The notes under the pieces: model-generated
Seen by the model: only the letters and a program-made list of their open reading frames with translations
What the model was told of the DNA's origin: nothing
Database searches by the model: none
Part shown: positions 15,024 through 23,494 of the stretch, one piece after another
Layout of the letters: each line of letters opens with the position of its first letter
How positions within the stretch are numbered: position 1 is the first letter of the stretch
Position numbers and translations under genes: made by a program
Source: CAIYOL01 sp964494805
GTDB lineage: Bacteria; Planctomycetota; Phycisphaerae; Sedimentisphaerales; Anaerobacaceae
DNA: 64,000 nucleotides
Direction of reading: 5' to 3'
NCBI GenBank assembly: GCA_964494805.1
Contig: CAZBST010000010.1
Location: forward strand, 22,292-86,291

Positions 15024-16283
15024 TTACGTCCCTTCACCGCTGCTGGCAAGATAAATGACCTGTTCCGGCGTCAGTCTGTCTATTTCAATCGACATCGATT
15101 TCATCTTGAGCTTACTTACCTGCCGCTCTATCTCCATCGGGACATCGTGCACTGCAATAGCAAGTTTGCCCTGTTTTTTTATCACATATTCGGCTTCTAA
15201 CGCTTGCGTAGAAAAGCTCATATCCATCACACTTGCAGGGTGTCCCTCTGCCGCTGCGAGGTTAATCAGCCGCCCTTCCGCCAAAAGGCATATCCGCTTG
15301 CTATTTTTCAAAACATACTCATCAACATGATTGCGGACGCCGCGGTTCACCTTCCTGCTCATCTTTTTCAAGGCCGGTATATCTATCTCAACGTTGAAAT
15401 GTCCGCTGTTGGCCACAACCGCCCTGTCTTTCATCACCCGGAAGTGCTCAGAGCGAATAACGTTTTTATTACCCGTCAGCGTTACGAACAGGTTCCCAAC
15501 CTTCGCTGCCTGTGCCATCGGACAAACCGTAAAGCCGTCCATAGCCGCTTCAAGGGCCTTAATCGGGTCAACCTCTGTAACGATGACAATGGCCCCCATA
15601 CCTCTGGCCCGCATAGCAAAGCCCCGGCCGCACCAGCCGTAGCCAGCCACAACGACCTTCTTGCCTGCCATTAGAAAATCCGTCGCCCGAATAATACCGT
15701 CGACCGTCGATTGGCCTGTCCCATAGCGGTTGTCGAAAAGGTGCTTGGTTGCTGCGTCATTTACCGCAATTACGGGGAATTTTAGCTTGCCTTCGTTCGC
15801 CATTGCCCGTAAACGGATAACGCCAGTAGTGGTCTCTTCCATACTCGCAATAATCCGGTGTGCCTCTTTCTTTCTGCGGGTATGCAGCTCATTTACCAAA
15901 TCAGCCCCATCGTCAAATGTAATAACCGGCTTATGGTCAATCGCAGCGTTGATATGTTTGTAATAGGTCGGCCGGTTCTCACCGCATATAGCAAAAACCG
16001 GTATCTTAAAATCCTTCACCAATGAAGCCGCTACATCATCCTGCGTGCTCAGCGGATTGGAAGCGCACAGAACGACATTCGCCCCTGCTGCTTTCAATGT
16101 CCTCGCAATATTAGCCGTCTCAGCGGTTATATGCAAACAGGCCGAAACGTTTTTGCCCGCCAATGGCTTACTTTTTGCAAACCGCCCCCGTATCTGCGCA
16201 AGGACCGGCATATCGTTATCCGCCCACAAAATCCGTCTCTTTCCTTCAGCCGCCAACGACAAATCAGCTACGTCATATTTCAT
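15024..16283 (-). CDS. ahcY: S-adenosylhomocysteine hydrolase
   Basis: 419 residues, the compact form lacking the insertion of longer bacterial enzymes. It converts S-adenosylhomocysteine to adenosine and homocysteine, clearing the product of methyltransferases. Visible motifs: H-I-T-A-E-T-A-N near the N-terminus, the M-E-E-T-T-T-G-V segment that contacts substrate, N-D-A-A-T-K-H-L-F-D-N-R-Y-G-T-G-Q-S with catalytic Lys and Asp, and the NAD-binding V-A-G-Y-G-W-C-G-R-G. C-terminal H-P-A-S-V-M-D-M-S-F is also typical. The start is supported by AAGGGA about 9 bp upstream. It is last in a run of minus-strand genes and divergent from the xylanase. Confidence 0.95.
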   Translation of the reverse strand: MKYDVADLSLAAEGKRRILWADNDMPVLAQIRGRFAKSKPLAGKNVSACLHITAETANIARTLKAAGANVVLCASNPLSTQDDVAASLVKDFKIPVFAICGENRPTYYKHINAAIDHKPVITFDDGADLVNELHTRRKKEAHRIIASMEETTTGVIRLRAMANEGKLKFPVIAVNDAATKHLFDNRYGTGQSTVDGIIRATDFLMAGKKVVVAGYGWCGRGFAMRARGMGAIVIVTEVDPIKALEAAMDGFTVCPMAQAAKVGNLFVTLTGNKNVIRSEHFRVMKDRAVVANSGHFNVEIDIPALKKMSRKVNRGVRNHVDEYVLKNSKRICLLAEGRLINLAAAEGHPASVMDMSFSTQALEAEYVIKKQGKLAIAVHDVPMEIERQVSKLKMKSMSIEIDRLTPEQVIYLASSGEGT

Positions 16284-16405
16284 TTATTAATCCCTTAACA
16301 ATTAACAAATTAACCAATTGTCCAATTAACCAGTATAGATATGGGCAGTAAGTATAAAGCCGGAAGACAAACTTTGCAACCTTTATTTCCTACTGTTCAT
16401 TTAGC

Positions 16406-16433
16406 TTGACTTCTCCTCAGCTTTTAGTAAAAA
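16406..16433 (+). promoter_or_regulatory. Candidate promoter TTGACT-N16-TAAAAA for the GH10 gene
   Basis: TTGACT (16406-16411) matches five of six -35 bases; the weak -10 TAAAAA (16428-16433) is 16 bp away. A small hairpin, CTTAT / ATAAG (16451-16466), covers part of the AAGGAG ribosome-binding site at 16464-16469, which may modulate translation. Confidence 0.4.
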
Positions 16434-16477
16434 TTTGTGCGGAATTGGCACTTATCCACGAATAAGGAGCATTAATT

Positions 16478-17815
16478 ATGAAAGCAAAGACAAGATTTCT
16501 ACTTCTGATTGTAATTGCACCTATTGCCCCTGGCTGTTCCATAGAATCCTCAGAAAATAGTGTCCCGGCAAAGCTGACGCCTCCTGCCATAGACGCCAAT
16601 ATCGCCGCAAAGACGCCCGCCGCCACAGACGCCAACATCGCCGCAATGATTACGCCCTCCGCCATAGATGCCCGCATCGCCGAAATTCGAATGGGCGATA
16701 TAATAGTAAAAACCAAACCCGGCTCCGACGTTAAGGTCCGGCAGGTCCGCCACGCATTCCTCTTCGGTGCCGCCATTCCGGATAGTCTCGCAGAAAAAAG
16801 TGCTGACGCTATGTCTGCAGAAGATAGAAAAATGTATCTGAAGGTCTTGAGCGAGAACTTCAACTACGCTGTCCACGAAAACGCCCTCAAATGGTACGAC
16901 TGCGAGGCCGAACAAAACGTCGTCGATTATTACAGGGCCGACAGAATCTGGGAAATCTGCAACGAGCTTAATATCCCGATGCGGGGCCACTGCATTTTCT
17001 GGGCCAAAGACAAATACATTATGTCCTGGCTGAAACCGCTCAATACCGACCAGCTCCGCGCAGCGGTCCACCGCAGGGCAATTGACGTCACGAAACATTT
17101 CAAAGGCCGAATCAGCGAATTCGACCTCAACAACGAAATGATTCACGGTGACTTCTTCCGCCGACGCCTCGGCTACGGCATCGTCAGCGAAATGGCCTAT
17201 ATGGCTATGGCTGGTAATCCCGATATTACTCTCTTCGTAAACGATTACGGCATCCTCGTCGAGGGCGGCTACAATGCCGCAACCTATATAACCCAAATCG
17301 AAAACCTCCTCGCAATGGGCGTCCCCATCGGCGGCATCGGCTGTCAGGGCCATTTCGTTGCAACAAAGGCCGCCGACAAGGCCCCCACTACCCCCGAGCA
17401 CGTCCAGAAAACGCTCGATAAGCTCGCAAAGTTCAATCTGCCGATTAAAATCACCGAATGTCTTTTCATCGGCGACAGCGAACAGGATAAAGCCGATGCC
17501 CTTCGAATGTTTTTCCCGATTTGCTTTGCCCACCCGAATGTCGAAGCTATTATAATTTGGGGCTTCTGGGAGCAGGGACACTGGATGCCACACACCGCTA
17601 TGTGGAAAAAAGACTGGACGCCGACTCCGCAGGTCGAGGCCTATCGTGACCTTGTCTTTAACAAATGGTGGACGCAGAGCGCCGGCAAAGCTGACAAAAA
17701 CGGCATTTTCAAAACCCGTGCATTCTTCGGCGATTACATAATCACCTCAAACGGCAAGGAAAAGAAAGTGCCCCTCAGCAAAAAAGATAAAATAATAGAG
17801 GTAAAATTCAAATAA
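16478..17815 (+). CDS. GH10 endo-1,4-beta-xylanase, lipoprotein
   Basis: 445 residues. The N-terminus has a lipoprotein signal with Cys20 in A-P-G-C-S. Residues about 36-75 hold three degenerate 13-residue repeats (x-A-x-D-A-N-I-A-A), probably a linker. The (beta/alpha)8 GH10 domain shows E-N-A-L-K-W-Y, R-G-H-C-I-F-W, acid/base Glu220 in D-L-N-N-E-M and nucleophile Glu327 in K-I-T-E-C; the usual Leu after the nucleophile is Cys. The tail W-G-F-W-E-Q-G-H-W fits the sugar-binding cleft end. It should cleave the xylan backbone outside the inner membrane and feed the GH67/GH115 locus 24 kb away. AAGGAG lies 8 bp before the ATG. Confidence 0.92.
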   Translation: MKAKTRFLLLIVIAPIAPGCSIESSENSVPAKLTPPAIDANIAAKTPAATDANIAAMITPSAIDARIAEIRMGDIIVKTKPGSDVKVRQVRHAFLFGAAIPDSLAEKSADAMSAEDRKMYLKVLSENFNYAVHENALKWYDCEAEQNVVDYYRADRIWEICNELNIPMRGHCIFWAKDKYIMSWLKPLNTDQLRAAVHRRAIDVTKHFKGRISEFDLNNEMIHGDFFRRRLGYGIVSEMAYMAMAGNPDITLFVNDYGILVEGGYNAATYITQIENLLAMGVPIGGIGCQGHFVATKAADKAPTTPEHVQKTLDKLAKFNLPIKITECLFIGDSEQDKADALRMFFPICFAHPNVEAIIIWGFWEQGHWMPHTAMWKKDWTPTPQVEAYRDLVFNKWWTQSAGKADKNGIFKTRAFFGDYIITSNGKEKKVPLSKKDKIIEVKFK

Positions 17816-18053
17816 TCAGGATTTTATGGGAATTCAATCAAACCTGTAGGTAGCTACGGGGGAAAACGGGAATTTTGAAAAAATTTTAACTGCTTTGACG
17901 GCAAATAGTTAGCTCGGTCGCTATCGGCAAAAACGACATAAATTTCGATTCAAATGCGCAAGTTGAGACAATTGTTTGGGGCGGAGAAGTAAAAAACGCG
18001 AACAGGTCATTTCGTAAAATGGTCTGAAAGTGGTCAACGGCGCTATTATAAGA

Positions 18054-18137
18054 GCATATAGTAGAAAACGTTTGAAAACTTACAAAAATTGTGTGGAAAT
18101 ATTCAAAAGTTGTATAGAAACGTTTGAAAATTTTGGA
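18054..18137. repeat. 21-bp tandem repeat element, copy upstream of the propeller gene
   Basis: Units of 21 bp begin at about 18054, 18075, 18096 and 18117 (for example GAAATATTCAAAAGTTGTATA). Just upstream is GCTATTATAAGAGC (18043-18056), and downstream is TTTTGGA(C)GCCAC with AAGACAC phrases. The same three-part arrangement occurs at 33143-33326 before the other dockerin-like gene. There are no spacers, so it is not a CRISPR array. Confidence 0.7.
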
Positions 18138-18228
18138 CGCCACTAAGACACAAAGACACGAAGAAAAATTAGACACAATTTTTTACCAATGAGAAGATAG
18201 AGTTGCTGTTGATGCCGGAGGCCGCAAC

Positions 18229-18290
18229 GAGGAAACATACAGTGTTACGCGGTCCCATAATGGACGCAGTAAGTAGAACAGTATCCGAAC
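18229..18290. repeat. 62-bp direct repeat, left copy
   Basis: Matches 19852-19913 at 56 of 62 positions, all six differences being transitions. The two copies bracket the propeller gene. Both read openly as the peptide R-K-H-T-x-L-R-G-P-x-M-D-A-V-S-x-T-V-S-E; two differences are synonymous. Confidence 0.75.
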
Positions 18291-18390
18291 GATTCGACTC
18301 TTCGATTCTACTCAGGGCAGGTAGTATAGAGGGTAGACACGATGCTTCTTAGTCACCCTGTGATGGTGTTTTTTTCTTGACTTTTGGGGC

Positions 18391-18407
18391 ATATTGTGGA
18401 ACAATAT
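18391..18407. promoter_or_regulatory. Inverted repeat ATATTGT-GGA-ACAATAT, candidate operator
   Basis: Perfect 7-bp arms with a 3-bp centre, located between a -35-like TTGACT (18377-18382) and the AGGAGG ribosome-binding site of the propeller gene. Its position over the expected -10/start region suggests a repressor site; no regulator gene is adjacent. Confidence 0.4.
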
Positions 18408-18441
18408 ATGTCACTAAACTCTTTCAGGAGGATAAATAAAA

Positions 18442-19770
18442 ATGAGACGCAGAACAAATCTTTTGGCTTTTATGGTAATTGTATATTTGCTGGCATGTGT
18501 CAACCCGGCGGAGGCGTGGACGCCGGAGTGGGCGAAACTGATTGCCACAGACGGTATGATAGATGATGACTACGGCTTTTCGGTTGCCATCAGCGGGGAT
18601 TACGCCATCGTGGGGGTTCCCGGCGATGACGATAACGGGAGCAATTCCGGTTCGGCATATATATTCAAGCGTGAAGGAAAAAGCTGGAACGAGCAGGCCA
18701 AACTGCTTGCCTCGGATGGCGCTGCGGATGATGTGTTCGGCGGCTCTGTTTCAATCAGCGGGGATTACGCTATTGTAGGGGCTGGTGGGGATGGTTCGGG
18801 TTCGGCGTATATATTTGCGCCCAATGAAGTTAACCCGAACAACTGGGACCAGGTGGCGAAACTGACGGCCTCGGACGGCGCTGAAAGCGATTTCTTTGGC
18901 TCGTCTGTTTCAATCAGCGCCGATTACGCTATTGTCGGATCCCTTTACGATGATGATAAGGGGAGCAGTTCGGGTTCGGCGTATATATTCAAGCGTGACG
19001 GGGCAAGCTGGAGCGAGCAGGCAAAGCTGACAGCTTCGGACGGCGCTGGCGGTGATGTCTTTGGCGAGTCGGTATCAATTTGCGGGAATTATGCTATCAT
19101 CGGCGCGCGCGGCGATGACGATTTTGGAAATCTGTCGGGTTCGGCATATGTATTTGAGCCGAACGCAGTTGACCCGAACAACTGGGACGAGGTTGTGAAG
19201 CTAACGGCCTCGGACGGTGCTGAAGGTGACAGATTTGGCGAGTCTGTTTCTATCAGTGAGAGTTATGCGATTATCGGGGCACCTCGCGATGACGATAATG
19301 GGGCTGATTCCGGTTCGGCGTATATATTCAAGCGTGACGGGGCAAGCTGGAGCGAGCAGGCGAAGCTGACGGCTTCGGATGGCGCTATTGAAGATTACTT
19401 TGGCGAGTCTGTTTCAGTCAGCGGGAACCGTGTGATTGCAGGGGCGCATCGCGATGACGATTTGGGAGATAAGTCGGGTTCGGCGTATGTATTTGAGCCG
19501 AACGCAGTTGACCCGAACAACTGGGACGAGGCAGTGAAACTGACGGCGTCGGACGGTGCCGCCGGTGATTACTTTGGCTACTCGGTTGCAATCAGCGGGA
19601 ATTTTGCAATCGTCGGGGCCGTGTATGATGACCACAGCGGGGAGGTCGATGTCGGCTCGGCATATTTGTTCAGTGATGTATCGTGCCCGGCTGCAGACTT
19701 AGATGATGACTGCTTTGTCGGTTTTAAGGATTTCGCTTTATTTACCGAGGAGTGGCTGCAAGGTTTGTGA
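18442..19770 (+). CDS. Exported seven-repeat beta-propeller (FG-GAP-like) protein with dockerin-like tail
   Basis: 442 residues. Signal peptide with cleavage expected after A-E-A (about residue 27). Seven repeats of about 55 residues follow, each with F-G-x-S-V-S-I-S-G-x-Y-A-I-V-G-A and then S-G-S-A-Y-I-F, alternating K-R-D-G-A-S-W-S-E-Q-A-K-L and E-P-N-A-V-D-P-N-N-W-D blocks: a seven-bladed propeller similar to integrin-alpha/FG-GAP domains. Acidic R-D-D-D-x-G loops suggest calcium binding. The end, D-L-D-D-D-C-F-V-G-F-K-D-F-A-L-F, is one dockerin-type calcium loop with helix. Probably a cell-surface or secreted adhesion protein. AGGAGG lies 11 bp before the ATG; an in-frame extension is not favoured. 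Confidence 0.8.
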   Translation: MRRRTNLLAFMVIVYLLACVNPAEAWTPEWAKLIATDGMIDDDYGFSVAISGDYAIVGVPGDDDNGSNSGSAYIFKREGKSWNEQAKLLASDGAADDVFGGSVSISGDYAIVGAGGDGSGSAYIFAPNEVNPNNWDQVAKLTASDGAESDFFGSSVSISADYAIVGSLYDDDKGSSSGSAYIFKRDGASWSEQAKLTASDGAGGDVFGESVSICGNYAIIGARGDDDFGNLSGSAYVFEPNAVDPNNWDEVVKLTASDGAEGDRFGESVSISESYAIIGAPRDDDNGADSGSAYIFKRDGASWSEQAKLTASDGAIEDYFGESVSVSGNRVIAGAHRDDDLGDKSGSAYVFEPNAVDPNNWDEAVKLTASDGAAGDYFGYSVAISGNFAIVGAVYDDHSGEVDVGSAYLFSDVSCPAADLDDDCFVGFKDFALFTEEWLQGL

Positions 19771-19851
19771 AAAACCGTACGACGAAATCGCAGATATTAA
19801 GAATACTTGTTGTAGCTTAGAATCTCACCTATTTTTTTCTCTGGCCGGAAT

Positions 19852-19913
19852 GAGGAAACATACAGCGTTACGCGGTCCCGCAATGGACGCAGTAAGTAAA
19901 ACAGTATCTGAGC
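19852..19913. repeat. 62-bp direct repeat, right copy
   Basis: Partner of 18229-18290. Here an ATG at 19851 opens a 22-codon frame ending at TAG 19917-19919 (M-R-K-H-T-A-L-R-G-P-A-M-D-A-V-S-K-T-V-S-E-H without the final stop). Lacking a clear ribosome-binding site, it is treated as a repeat and not a gene. Confidence 0.75.
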
Positions 19914-19940
19914 ATTAGGCAGCCCGAGCAGGTTTTTTTC

Positions 19941-19972
19941 AAAGGCCGATTTGGAAAAGTCGGCCTTTTTTA
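19941..19972 (+). terminator. Rho-independent terminator after the propeller gene
   Basis: Stem AAGGCCGA / TCGGCCTT closed by a short A/G-rich loop and followed by a run of T. It lies about 170 bp after the propeller stop, beyond the repeat, and ends transcription before the convergent AAA gene. Confidence 0.8.
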
Positions 19973-20139
19973 ATTGTTTTTGTTGTAAGAATGTTTATGC
20001 AGAAATAATTGACGCTGGGTGGGAAAAAGGCGAAGAAGCAATCATTTATTTAAAGACAAAAGATATACTCGAACTAAGTTTTCCAAGTTAGCACTCCGAA
20101 AGCGTTTTGGCCCATAGGGATATAAGCAAGGCAGGCGGC

Positions 20140-23100
20140 TTAACCTCTGGCATACTTAGTTTTCATCTCGTTAAAATAGGCAAGCTCTTCCGGCGTGATG
20201 GAAGACCTCACTTTTTTCATTGCAGAAGAGATATCGGCCATATTGATTTTGGGGTTGGCTTCGTCTGACCTGCGGATTAGATTCATAGAGGCCTCGTAGC
20301 AAAGCGCAGCAAGGTCGGCGCCAGAATAATTCTCCGTGCCTGCTGCTACCTTATGCAGACTTACCTGCCCATCAACCGGTTTTTCTTTTAAGTGAACCTT
20401 CAGTATTTCCAGCCTGGATTTTTCATCCGGGGGCGGAATGTAGACAAGGCGGTCAAACCGGCCCGGCCGGGTGAGAGCACTATCCAGCAGGTCAGGCCTG
20501 TTGGTAGCGGCAACAACAACGATTTGTTTCAACTCTTCCATTCCATCCAATTCAACAAGTAATTGCGTTATCACACCCTGACCTGAGGCGACGACAAGGT
20601 TTCTCGACGTTCCAATTGAATCTATTTCGTCAAAAAAGAGGATGCTCGGCTTATTTTCTCTTGCTCTAATAAACCATTCTTTGATGCCCTCGCTTGTCTC
20701 TTTTTTTACATCAACAACAAGGAAATGGGCATTACACTGACCGGCGATGACTTTAGCCATCAATGTTTTTCCACAACCCGGCGGGCCGTAGAGAAGCACC
20801 CCTTTTGGGGGTTTAATGCCAAATTTTTCATAGAGGTCGGGCTTCTTCAGCGGTGTTTCAATCGCCTCAATCATCTCCTGTTTGACATTCTCGAGCCCTC
20901 CTATTTGTTCCCAGGAATACTTCTGTTTCTCTTCGGCAGCTCCAGTTTCGGCCCTTAGAGTTCTTCGGCTGTATTTTTCCTGCAGCTCATCGTACTTGCG
21001 CAGGGATTTCAAAGAAACAGACGGTTTCGAATGTTTGATTTGCTCTTTTAATGCCGGCATTGATATTTCCACTATATCGCGGGACTTGACACTTTCCTGC
21101 ATTGCCTGCTCCACAACTTTCGAGCAGACGTCTGCTATGTCGGCACCGGAAAATCTCTCGGTCATCTTTGCCAGTGCCTGAAAATTGATATCGTCAGACA
21201 AGGGTTTCTTCTCCAGATGAGCCTGGAAAATCTTTTCACGTCCTTTGGCATCCGGCAAAGGAATATAAATCAGTTTGTCAAAACGGCCTGGGCGCAATGC
21301 CGCAGGGTCGATTAAATCGGGTTCATTCGTCGCTCCTACGACGAGGACGTCTCGCAGCGATTCCACGCCGTCCATTTCCGAAAGAAAAATAGCAACTATG
21401 CGCTTCTCAGGTGAATCGCTGGTCATAGTTTCATCACGCTTACCCAGCATATTATCAATTTCGTCAAAGAAAATAACCGAAGGAGCGCTGCTGCGGGCCT
21501 GCTCAAAAACTTTGCTAAGATTCTGCTCTGTTTCTCCATACCACTTCGACCGAAAATCAGACCCCCTGACCGAAAAGAACGAAGCTCCCACTGCTTTAGC
21601 CAGCACTTTGGCAAACATCGTCTTGCCACAACCCGGAGGACCGTAAAAAAGAATCCCTTTTGTAGCCTTCAAGCCGTATTTTTTTGCCAAGCGCGAAGAA
21701 CGGCTTCCGAACTGGTGCTGGACAACCATTTGAATTTCTTTTTTTACATCTTCCAGTCCGCCGATTGAATCCCAGCTTATATCCCCCAAATCTTCAGCGA
21801 GTTCCGCCTTTTGGTGTCCGATTTTGAAAAACGCAAGTGCTGAAACCACAATTGCCGAGAAGAACAAAGATTTCACGACAGACCACGATGAAAAATACTG
21901 GGAGCCCGGCAGATTCTCAACAATGGCAGCCTGAAGAAGAAACACGGCTGCGCCCAATGCCAGGGCATAAGCCAGATACAAAAAGGTGCGTTTCTGATAA
22001 AGTTTGCCGACTGCATATCCGGCAATTCCCCAACTGACTATTTGCACAAATACCATAGGAGGTTGCACGAGGGCGGGCCAGAGGCAATCGAGAAGATTCT
22101 GAAACGAGCTACCCAACTCCGGGGAAACCAACGATTTCATCCATTGAAAATTGAAAAAGGCGCCCGGAGCTACATCCGGGTTCATCATTATCGGCACGCC
22201 GACGTAGTTGACCGACAGAGGGCCAAGCTGATGGATATTTCCTGCTATCATACAGCAAAGTCCAACAACAGCAGCCGCAACTCCAAGGCCAACTCCTGCG
22301 CCGGCTCCAACCAAGACAGCACCGCCAAGCGGTATAGAATAAGCAAGATTCATTCTCAAAAACAGCGGTATAAGCATAATGACAAGAGCTTGCCCCGGTC
22401 GCTCAATTACATAAATGAAGAAGAATAAAAATGCTCCGGCTGCATAAAAAAGTGCCAGCAAAGGGCTATGAAAAGCTATTGGGAAGAACATCAAAACAAG
22501 GCCGGAGAAAATGCCTAATTTCGGACACTGCGCCGTGAGACCCGACAGGCCTAAGCAAATCAATATTACTAAAAAAGGCTGTCCAACCGGAAAGGAAAAA
22601 AAACATCGAAGCAGAATTAGAAACATTGCTGAGGCAAACAGTGACTTCCGGATAATCGTTTTGTGGTCAGAGATAATGCTTGCAAATCTATTTCGCCACT
22701 GATTCAATTCGTTTTCCAAGCTAATCACTGCCGTTGTCTGGGCAGCGGCGCTGCCAGGCGCGGTATCCGCCCTCAAACGGCTCGGGGGCTGCGGGGGCCG
22801 AGTATTTCTGCGCAGTTCCTGGATATGCCTGAGCATACGCGGGTCGTTCCCTCCGCATTCGACATATCTCTCATATTGGGCAACGGCACGCGGCAAATCT
22901 CTCAGATAATGCTCAAACAACAGCCCCAGATTCATGTGACTGGCTACGTGGGAAGGATGCAGAGAAAGAATCTGCTGGTACTGCTCTTTGGCTAAGATAT
23001 ACTTCTTTTGCCTGACATAGGTCTTTGCGAGGAACAAACGGGAATCGATATCCCCAGGGGCCAAACCGACGGCTTTATTCAAAGCTTCAGAGGCTTTACT

Positions 23101-23202
23101 CGGCTGATTAGCCTTTATATAAGCCTTGCTTAACTTGCGGTACAGGTCAGGATTGTTCGGCTCTTTCGCAAGACGTTGTTTTATCGCATCGATTTCTTCC
23201 AT
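20140..23202 (-). CDS. TPR - polytopic membrane domain - tandem AAA ATPase fusion
   Basis: 1020 residues. Residues 1-130: three to four TPRs. About 190-470: roughly eight to ten spans ending in P-M-V-F-V-Q-I-V-S-W-G-I-A-G-Y-A-V-G-K-L, reminiscent of ECF-transporter S components. About 490-760: AAA domain 1 with Walker A G-P-P-G-C-G-K-T (near 520), pore loop K-W-Y-G-E, Walker B I-F-F-D-E-I-D and arginine finger R-P-G-R-F-D-K. About 780-1015: AAA domain 2 with G-P-P-G-C-G-K-T (near 805), L-F-F-D-E-I-D and R-P-G-R-F-D-R; its pore-loop position reads K-K-E-T-S-E-G and lacks the aromatic residue. The ATPase half is Cdc48/p97-like, so it probably unfolds or extracts proteins at the membrane. No substrate or protease partner is adjacent. 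Confidence 0.8.
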   Translation of the reverse strand: MEEIDAIKQRLAKEPNNPDLYRKLSKAYIKANQPSKASEALNKAVGLAPGDIDSRLFLAKTYVRQKKYILAKEQYQQILSLHPSHVASHMNLGLLFEHYLRDLPRAVAQYERYVECGGNDPRMLRHIQELRRNTRPPQPPSRLRADTAPGSAAAQTTAVISLENELNQWRNRFASIISDHKTIIRKSLFASAMFLILLRCFFSFPVGQPFLVILICLGLSGLTAQCPKLGIFSGLVLMFFPIAFHSPLLALFYAAGAFLFFFIYVIERPGQALVIMLIPLFLRMNLAYSIPLGGAVLVGAGAGVGLGVAAAVVGLCCMIAGNIHQLGPLSVNYVGVPIMMNPDVAPGAFFNFQWMKSLVSPELGSSFQNLLDCLWPALVQPPMVFVQIVSWGIAGYAVGKLYQKRTFLYLAYALALGAAVFLLQAAIVENLPGSQYFSSWSVVKSLFFSAIVVSALAFFKIGHQKAELAEDLGDISWDSIGGLEDVKKEIQMVVQHQFGSRSSRLAKKYGLKATKGILFYGPPGCGKTMFAKVLAKAVGASFFSVRGSDFRSKWYGETEQNLSKVFEQARSSAPSVIFFDEIDNMLGKRDETMTSDSPEKRIVAIFLSEMDGVESLRDVLVVGATNEPDLIDPAALRPGRFDKLIYIPLPDAKGREKIFQAHLEKKPLSDDINFQALAKMTERFSGADIADVCSKVVEQAMQESVKSRDIVEISMPALKEQIKHSKPSVSLKSLRKYDELQEKYSRRTLRAETGAAEEKQKYSWEQIGGLENVKQEMIEAIETPLKKPDLYEKFGIKPPKGVLLYGPPGCGKTLMAKVIAGQCNAHFLVVDVKKETSEGIKEWFIRARENKPSILFFDEIDSIGTSRNLVVASGQGVITQLLVELDGMEELKQIVVVAATNRPDLLDSALTRPGRFDRLVYIPPPDEKSRLEILKVHLKEKPVDGQVSLHKVAAGTENYSGADLAALCYEASMNLIRRSDEANPKINMADISSAMKKVRSSITPEELAYFNEMKTKYARG

Positions 23203-23494
23203 CGCTGATAATACTGTCTAATTCTCCCAAGCCAATTACAATACGCCAATATATTGCTGTTCAGCTTCTTTGTCAAGTTCCTTCTCCGGTCCAAGTGACA
23301 GCAGTAAAGTGTTACTGAATCATCGGGTTTATTCTATAACCTATCTCACCAATTCGTACCAAAGGAGAACAAGCAGGAACAACCATTTAGGTAGGTGAAT
23401 TTTGTTGTAAGGAAGTTTGGGGGAAATATAATTGACGGCGGGTTTTCAAACAAATCCCGTAAGGGATGCCATAGGGCAAAAGGAATAACGTTTA
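23203..23494. other. Divergent spacer upstream of the AAA and beta-mannosidase genes
   Basis: 292 bp. A segment at 23403-23442 (TGTTGTAAGG...AATTGACGGCGGG) resembles 19981-20020. TTGACG at 23432-23437 could be a -35 for the mannosidase but no good -10 follows at the right distance. No other signal was recognised. Confidence 0.3.

Larger units (their letters stand above)
17816..18441. other. Non-coding region with repeats and leader of the propeller gene
   Basis: 626 bp without a convincing gene. In order: a 21-bp tandem repeat element (18054-18137) followed by GCCACTAAGACACAAAGACACGAAG-like dispersed sequence, a 62-bp segment duplicated downstream of the next gene (18229-18290), a -35-like TTGACT (18377-18382), a 17-bp inverted repeat (18391-18407) and AGGAGG (18425-18430). 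A minus-strand open frame across 17886-18176 has a seven-residue periodicity caused by the 21-bp repeats and is not judged to be a gene. Confidence 0.55.
19771..20139. other. Spacer with 62-bp repeat, terminator and possible gene remnant
   Basis: 369 bp between convergent genes. Besides the repeat copy and terminator annotated separately, the plus strand from about 19969 to the TAG at 20089-20091 reads an open, protein-like stretch (N-V-Y-A-E-I-I-D-A-G-W-E-K-G-E-E-A-I-I-Y-L-K) without a start codon, perhaps the tail of a lost gene. Its first 40 bp resemble 23403-23442 on the far side of the AAA gene. Confidence 0.35.

Noticed and set aside
16550..17593. Long open frame antisense to the GH10 gene (347 codons)
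   Set aside because: Lies wholly opposite a clear xylanase with catalytic motifs; its translation is biased and without family features, an effect of codon choice in the real gene.
17886..18176. Minus-strand frame with heptad-like Phe repeats (96 codons)
   Set aside because: The periodicity comes from the 21-bp DNA repeats; the equivalent frame at 33165-33290 is broken by stops, so the DNA element and not a protein is conserved.
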